Shown one piece after another: positions 60,279 to 64,000 of a stretch of DNA of 64,000 bases. Within the stretch, counting starts at the first letter, position 1. Each line of letters starts with the position of its first letter. The notes beneath the pieces were generated by a model. It ran no database searches, was not told the DNA's origin, and saw only the letters and a program-made list of their open reading frames with translations. Made by a program: the position numbers and the translations under genes. This DNA comes from Streptomyces diastaticus subsp. diastaticus (GTDB taxonomy: Bacteria > Actinomycetota > Actinomycetes > Streptomycetales > Streptomycetaceae): NCBI RefSeq assembly GCF_011170125.1, contig NZ_BLLN01000005.1, positions 1,612,001-1,676,000 of the forward strand. Direction: 5' to 3'.

Positions 60279-61888
60279 CGCGCGCCTCCCGCTGTGCTGG
60301 GCACGCCCCGCGACACCCCGGTACGCAGTTGGAGCGCCGCCTCCACGTCGCCCGCGTCGGGCTGGTCGTGGCCTCTGAGATCGGCGACGGTCCACGCCAC
60401 TCGCAGGACACGGTCGAGGCCGCGGGCGCTGAGAAGGCCCCGTTCCAGTTCCCGTTCGGCGGCATGCATGGCCCCTGCCGCGGCATGCCAGCGGGTACGC
60501 AGGGCGTGCCCCGACACCTCGCCGTTGGTCCGCCACGGCGTACCGAACAGGCGCTGTTCGGCGCGCTGCCGGGCCTCCAGCACACGGGCGGCGACGGTCT
60601 CCGTGGAATCGCCCCGTTCTCCCCTGCCCATCAGTTCGGAACGGGAGACCCGGTCGACGTCGACGCGGAGGTCGACCCGGTCCAGCAGTGGTCCGGAGAG
60701 TCTGGCCTGATAGCGCCGCACGACGGACGGCATGCAGTCGCAAGGATCGCCGTGCGCGCCGTGGCGGCCGCACGGACAGGGATTGGCCGCCAGCACCATG
60801 AGGAACTGCGCGGGCAGCCTGACCACTCCTGCCGCGCGGGCGATCACGACCTGCCCCGACTCGAGCGGCTGGCGCAGCGCGTCGAGAGCCTTGGCCCCGA
60901 ACTCGGGGGCCTCGTCGAGGAAGAGCACGCCCCGGTGCGCCAGCGAGACGGCACCCGGGCGGGGCAGGCCGTTGCCGCCCCCGACGAGGGACTGCATGGT
61001 GGCCGAGTGGTGCGGGGCGCAGTACGGGGGCCTGCTGAGCAGGGGTCCCCCTGCCTGGAGCACTCCGGCCACCGAATGGACCGCGGTGACCTCCAGGGCC
61101 GCGCTACGGTCAAGGTCGGGCATGATGCCGGGGAGCCGCTCGGCGAGCATCGTCTTGCCGGCCCCCGGAGGCCCCTTCAGGTAGATGTGGTGGCCGCCGG
61201 CCGCAGCCACCTCCAACGCGCCACGGGCGAGGCGCTGACCTGCGACGTCGGCGAAGTCCAGACGCCTTCCGTCAGCCGTCCGGCTCGTGGCTCCGATGCC
61301 TGCCCCGGGAAAGCTGAAGCCCGACAGCAGAGGGTCGGGGCGACTCGGGGCGTCGGGTTCCTCGTCGGGAAGGGGAGCGTCGGTGAGCACCGCCACGAGC
61401 TGGCGCAGGGTACGGACTCCCAGGACCGAGATGCCCGGGACCAGAGCGGCCTCGGTCGCCGAGCACTCCGGGACCACCACCTGCTCGTATCCGGCCTCGG
61501 CAGCCGCCAGTACGGCGGGCAGCACCCCGCGCACAGGCCGTACGCGGCCGTCGAGGCCGAGTTCGCCGATCATGACGAGGTCGGTGAGGGTGCGTGGGTC
61601 GATGAGTTCCGCCGCCCCGAGTACGGCGGTGGCCACCGCGAGGTCGAACCCGCTGCCGCTCTTGGGGACCGAGGCCGGGCTGAGGCCGATGGTCAGCTTG
61701 CGCTGCGGCCACTCGATACCGGCGTTGACCACGGCGGCGCGCACCCGGTCCCGGCTCTCCACCAGGGTCTTGTCCGGCAGTCCTACCAGCGCGAAGGATG
61801 CCACGCCCGGCTCGAGGTCGGCCTGGACCTCGACGATGATCCCTTCGACGCCCACCAGGGTGACCGCGTAGGTCCGTGCGAACGCCAT
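60275..61888 (-). CDS. Mg-chelatase-like ATPase (ComM/YifB family)
   Basis: A 537-residue AAA+ protein. The N-terminal ComM domain begins [20 protein letters not shown], and GLPDKTLVESRDRVRAAV is the family signature. Walker A is GPPGAGKT and Walker B is VLFLDEAPEF, with the Cys cluster NPCPCGRHGAHGDPCDC in the Mg-chelatase domain. In other bacteria ComM is a hexameric helicase that promotes branch migration during integration of transforming DNA. The ATG at 61888 shares one base with the yraN stop, and the 3' end overlaps dprA by 4 nt. Confidence 0.93.
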   Translation of the reverse strand: MAFARTYAVTLVGVEGIIVEVQADLEPGVASFALVGLPDKTLVESRDRVRAAVVNAGIEWPQRKLTIGLSPASVPKSGSGFDLAVATAVLGAAELIDPRTLTDLVMIGELGLDGRVRPVRGVLPAVLAAAEAGYEQVVVPECSATEAALVPGISVLGVRTLRQLVAVLTDAPLPDEEPDAPSRPDPLLSGFSFPGAGIGATSRTADGRRLDFADVAGQRLARGALEVAAAGGHHIYLKGPPGAGKTMLAERLPGIMPDLDRSAALEVTAVHSVAGVLQAGGPLLSRPPYCAPHHSATMQSLVGGGNGLPRPGAVSLAHRGVLFLDEAPEFGAKALDALRQPLESGQVVIARAAGVVRLPAQFLMVLAANPCPCGRHGAHGDPCDCMPSVVRRYQARLSGPLLDRVDLRVDVDRVSRSELMGRGERGDSTETVAARVLEARQRAEQRLFGTPWRTNGEVSGHALRTRWHAAAGAMHAAERELERGLLSARGLDRVLRVAWTVADLRGHDQPDAGDVEAALQLRTGVSRGVPSTAGGAR

Positions 61889-62250
61889 CAGGTGAGCCCC
61901 CGCACGTGCTCCACACGGGCAGCCCCGCGTGGCGGCAGCACCACGCCCACCAGGTCGATCCGCACTCCTCCCGGTGGCGGCCCACCATGTTTGGCCAGCC
62001 ACAGCTCAGCGAGGCGGCGGATGCGTGCCGTCTTCTCGGCAGTGACCGCGGCCGCCGGGTGTCCGAACGGGCCGGGCCGTCGGGTCTTGACCTCGCAGAG
62101 GACCAGGACGTCGCCGTCGCGGGCCACCACATCGATCTCTCCGGCACGTCCCGCGCGCCAGTTCCTCGCCAGGATCCGCATCCCGGCGGCGGTCAGTGTC
62201 CTGACCGCCACATCTTCGCCGTACCGGCCCAGAGCGCCTCGTGCGTTCAT
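61888..62250 (-). CDS. UPF0102 (YraN) endonuclease-fold protein
   Basis: A 120-residue protein with the restriction-endonuclease-like core [20 protein letters not shown], then VKTRR, which contains the catalytic-type Glu-Ile-Asp, Glu-Val-Lys pattern (E-x-D...E-x-K). It is a conserved family of unproven function, possibly a nuclease acting on recombination intermediates. It is the first gene of the yraN-comM-dprA operon. Two DnaA-box-like sequences lie 55-85 bp upstream of its start. Confidence 0.92.
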   Translation of the reverse strand: MNARGALGRYGEDVAVRTLTAAGMRILARNWRAGRAGEIDVVARDGDVLVLCEVKTRRPGPFGHPAAAVTAEKTARIRRLAELWLAKHGGPPPGGVRIDLVGVVLPPRGAARVEHVRGLT

Positions 62251-62659
62251 GCGGCATCACCTCCGGCACCGACAGTGCGGGGCTCGACCGATGCCGAGGG
62301 AGTGCGGTGGACAACGCGGCTGTTGTGGACAACTCCGTCACCCTTGCCCGCGGAAGCGGCCCCGAAGCGGCCGTCGGCCCCACTGCGCGCGGGGCTCGTC
62401 CGCACCGGGCCGGCGGCTCGGGGCGCCGCAGAAGCTCTACGCCGGGGGCACCCCACTGCGGCGTGTGGCCCGCACTGCGGCGGCACGGGGCCACCCGGAC
62501 ACACCATTGCGCCCGTTCCGAGACATCCCCGCAAACCCCCAGCTCACACGCCCCGTAACCGCCCCGCACGCCGCGCTCACGGAACGTGCCCGGTAGCCCT
62601 CGCCCCATCGCCCCGACAGCACCTGCGAACCACACCGGCCCCGCAGGGCCCCGCCGGGC
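62251..62659. other. 409-bp gap upstream of yraN
   Basis: No gene seen. It contains the paired DnaA-box-like sequences (62306-62332), a decayed second-family stem-loop near 62426-62452 (AGAAGCTCTACGCCGGGGGC) and a decayed dispersed element near 62606-62630 (CCCCGACAGCACCTGCGAAC). Confidence 0.5.
62306..62332 (-). promoter_or_regulatory. Pair of DnaA-box-like sequences upstream of yraN
   Basis: On the minus strand TTGTCCACA (62332-62324) is a perfect Streptomyces DnaA box and TTGTCCACC (62314-62306) has one mismatch. They have the same orientation and an 18-bp start-to-start interval. Confidence 0.5.
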
Positions 62660-62968
62660 TCACCCGCCGGGCAGTTCGAGGTCGCTCTTGTTGAGCTCCT
62701 CGATGTTCACGTCCTTGAAGGTCAGCACCCGGACCTGCTTCACGAACCGCGCCGGCCGGTACATGTCCCACACCCAGGCGTCCGCCATGGACACCTCGAA
62801 GAAGACCTCGCCCTGCACGGAGTGGACCTGCATGTCGTAATCGTTGGTGAGGTAGAAACGCCGCTCGGTCTCGATCACGAATTTGAACAGCCCGACGACA
62901 TCGCGGTACTCCCGGTAGAGCTTCAGCTCCATCTCGGTCTCGTACTTCTCGAGGTCCTCGGCGCTCAT
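62660..62968 (-). CDS. DUF2469 family protein
   Basis: A 102-residue small acidic protein of an actinobacteria-specific family. The sequence reads SAEDLEKYETEMELKLYREY, then RDVVGLFKFVIETERRFYLT and DVNIEELNKSDLELPGG, very highly conserved in the family as I recall. Its function is unknown. The ATG at 62968 has AAGGGGAA upstream. It lies between a Nudix gene and yraN in the same direction, an order preserved across Streptomyces and mycobacteria (near lepB and rnhB). Confidence 0.9.
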   Translation of the reverse strand: MSAEDLEKYETEMELKLYREYRDVVGLFKFVIETERRFYLTNDYDMQVHSVQGEVFFEVSMADAWVWDMYRPARFVKQVRVLTFKDVNIEELNKSDLELPGG

Positions 62969-63031
62969 GGCATGTTCCCCTTCAGCCGTGCGTGCCCCCA
63001 TTGTGCGCCAGCACCGCGAGGCGCTGGACGT

Positions 63032-63550
63032 TTAACTGTCGAGCGTCATGGGCCTGGCCGGGACTCCTTCGTCGAGCAGCGTGCGCAGCAGTTCGGCGAA
63101 TCTGTTCGGATACACCGTCTCATGCGTGCTGGTCAGCTCCTCGCACGACCACCACCGCGCACCTGCGACGGTACGTCGCTCCAGCTCGGTGAGCGCGGTG
63201 GGCCCCGTCACACTGCTCCGGGCGCGCGCCAGGTAGTACCGCTCGTCCTGGTCCCAACGGCGCCCGGCGAAGGTGAAGGAGCAGACGCGCCGCCACAGCT
63301 CGGGGCCGAGATCGACACCGGTGATCCCGGTCTCCTCGGCGAGTTCCCTGCGGGCCGCCTCCTCATGAGTCTCGGCGCCCTCCAGGCCACCGCCCGGCGT
63401 GAACCACCAGGCCGTCGTGAGATCGTCCGGCTCGTGGCCGTGGAGCAGCAGCACCCGTTCGTCCGGGTCGAGGAGAACGACCCGGGCGACGCGGCGCAGC
63501 GGCCTCGCGCGCGGCTCCGGCGTCTCGTGAACACCCTGGTCAGACGCCAC
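63032..63550 (-). CDS. Nudix hydrolase
   Basis: A 172-residue pyrophosphohydrolase. The Nudix box is complete: GGGLEGAETHEEAARRELAE, then ETGI fits G-x5-E-x7-R-E-U-x-E-E-x-G-U. The flanking strand VARVVLLDPDERVLLLHGHE and FTPGGGLEG are typical. The substrate (nucleoside diphosphate derivative or similar) is unknown. The GTG at 63550 overlaps the end of the signal peptidase gene by 11 bp; a GTG a few codons inside is an alternative start. Confidence 0.88.
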   Translation of the reverse strand: MASDQGVHETPEPRARPLRRVARVVLLDPDERVLLLHGHEPDDLTTAWWFTPGGGLEGAETHEEAARRELAEETGITGVDLGPELWRRVCSFTFAGRRWDQDERYYLARARSSVTGPTALTELERRTVAGARWWSCEELTSTHETVYPNRFAELLRTLLDEGVPARPMTLDS

Positions 63551-64000
63551 GTGCTTGCCCGGTACGCCGCGCTCGCGCCGCGTGGCCGAAACGGCCCGCC
63601 ACCGGCCCCCAGGCGGCGCCGCCCAGGATCAGTACGGCGCCCCCGGCCACCGCCGCGACCACGGCCTTAAGGGGGCCGGGCTCGGAGATGCCGCCCGGCA
63701 GGGCCGCGAATCCCGCGGGGCGGTCCAGCATGCCCTCCATCGGCCAGGCGACGGCGTCGACCCGCGCCACGACGGCGTCCCGGGACACGGAGCCCTGGCC
63801 GGCCTCCTGGAGGTGGGCGGTGGAGTCGAGCGAGCCGGCACGCTCGTCGCCCAGCAGGAACAGGCGCCCCTCCGGGACGGTGGTGCGGGGAATGCCGGCG
63901 ACGGAGGCGGGGGTACCGGAGGGGAGGTAGGGCTCGTCGACGGGCTCGCCGTTCACCGTGAGCCGTCCTCCGGTACAGCAGGCGACCTCGTCGCCACCGA
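63540..64000 (-). CDS. lepB: Signal peptidase I, C-terminal part (5' end beyond window)
   Basis: The last 152 codons of a type I signal peptidase, cut by the right edge. From the edge the frame reads GGDEVACCTGGRLTVNGEPV, matching the box after the catalytic Lys. LGDERAGSLDST corresponds to the family's GDNRxxSxDS box E. A C-terminal hydrophobic segment (LKAVVAAVAGGAVLILGGAA) gives the extra membrane anchor seen in Streptomyces Sip proteins. The catalytic Ser and Lys are off the window. Its stop overlaps the Nudix start by 11 bp. Confidence 0.9.
   Translation of the reverse strand, partial: GGDEVACCTGGRLTVNGEPVDEPYLPSGTPASVAGIPRTTVPEGRLFLLGDERAGSLDSTAHLQEAGQGSVSRDAVVARVDAVAWPMEGMLDRPAGFAALPGGISEPGPLKAVVAAVAGGAVLILGGAAWGPVAGRFGHAARARRTGQARGV

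Noticed and set aside
60329..62596. A 755-codon plus-strand open frame opposite comM and yraN
   Set aside because: No recognisable domain, and it is antisense to a coupled conserved operon.

Overview
This is 64 kb of a Streptomyces chromosome. The evidence is the very high G+C content, GTG starts, purine-rich ribosome binding sites, a whiG-type sigma factor, mycothiol-era enzyme families, and a gene order I recognise from memory as the conserved core segment running from the lep signal peptidases and whiG to dxr and ispG in S. coelicolor, here inverted. No prophage, integrative element, insertion sequence, CRISPR array, rRNA or tRNA gene was seen.

Layout. 0-6.4 kb: a minus-strand peptide-type ABC importer (lipoprotein, two permeases, two ATPases) led by a DUF1684 gene. 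6.9-14.1 kb: a GNAT protein, ispG, an rseP-type site-2 protease and dxr (the last two translationally coupled; ispG and dxr belong to the MEP isoprenoid pathway), then a ROK regulator. 14.2-41.0 kb: a region dominated by polyamine and GABA catabolism: an aldehyde dehydrogenase, a PucR-family regulator, gabT, a FAD amine oxidoreductase, potCBAD, two aminobutyraldehyde-type dehydrogenases, an Lrp/AsnC regulator and a putrescine-type transaminase. Interspersed are a TraD/FtsK-like ATPase, a PAP2 phosphatase, a GH18 chitinase with a DasR-like operator, a NADAR protein, a DUF4190 protein, an adenosine-deaminase-fold enzyme that is probably the menaquinone-pathway aminodeoxyfutalosine deaminase, and a phosphodiesterase. 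41.6-49.4 kb: a small ABC exporter-like pair, a VOC protein, a mycothiol-dependent isomerase-like protein, and a thiamine ABC importer under a clear TPP riboswitch. 49.5-64 kb: rlmN, cdsA-frr, pyrH, tsf-rpsB, an M23 peptidase, a TetR regulator, whiG, the dprA-comM-yraN operon, a DUF2469 gene, a Nudix hydrolase and the C-terminal part of signal peptidase I, cut by the window edge.

The most unusual content is between genes. A dispersed element of about 30 bp (consensus roughly CCGTACGTCGCG followed by CGCGACCTGCGGAAAC, with a palindromic core) recurs in at least eleven clear and several decayed copies in both orientations. Three copies sit in one gap that splits two ABC ATPase genes. A second family of 29-30 bp stem-loops (TAAGGGC...GCCCTTA) lies downstream of genes. 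There are also a 7-bp tandem repeat, a perfect 10-16-10 inverted repeat in the promoter of a polyamine aldehyde dehydrogenase, and two pairs of DnaA-box-like sequences, each pair spaced 18 bp start to start. All calls come from reading the sequence; no database search was run.
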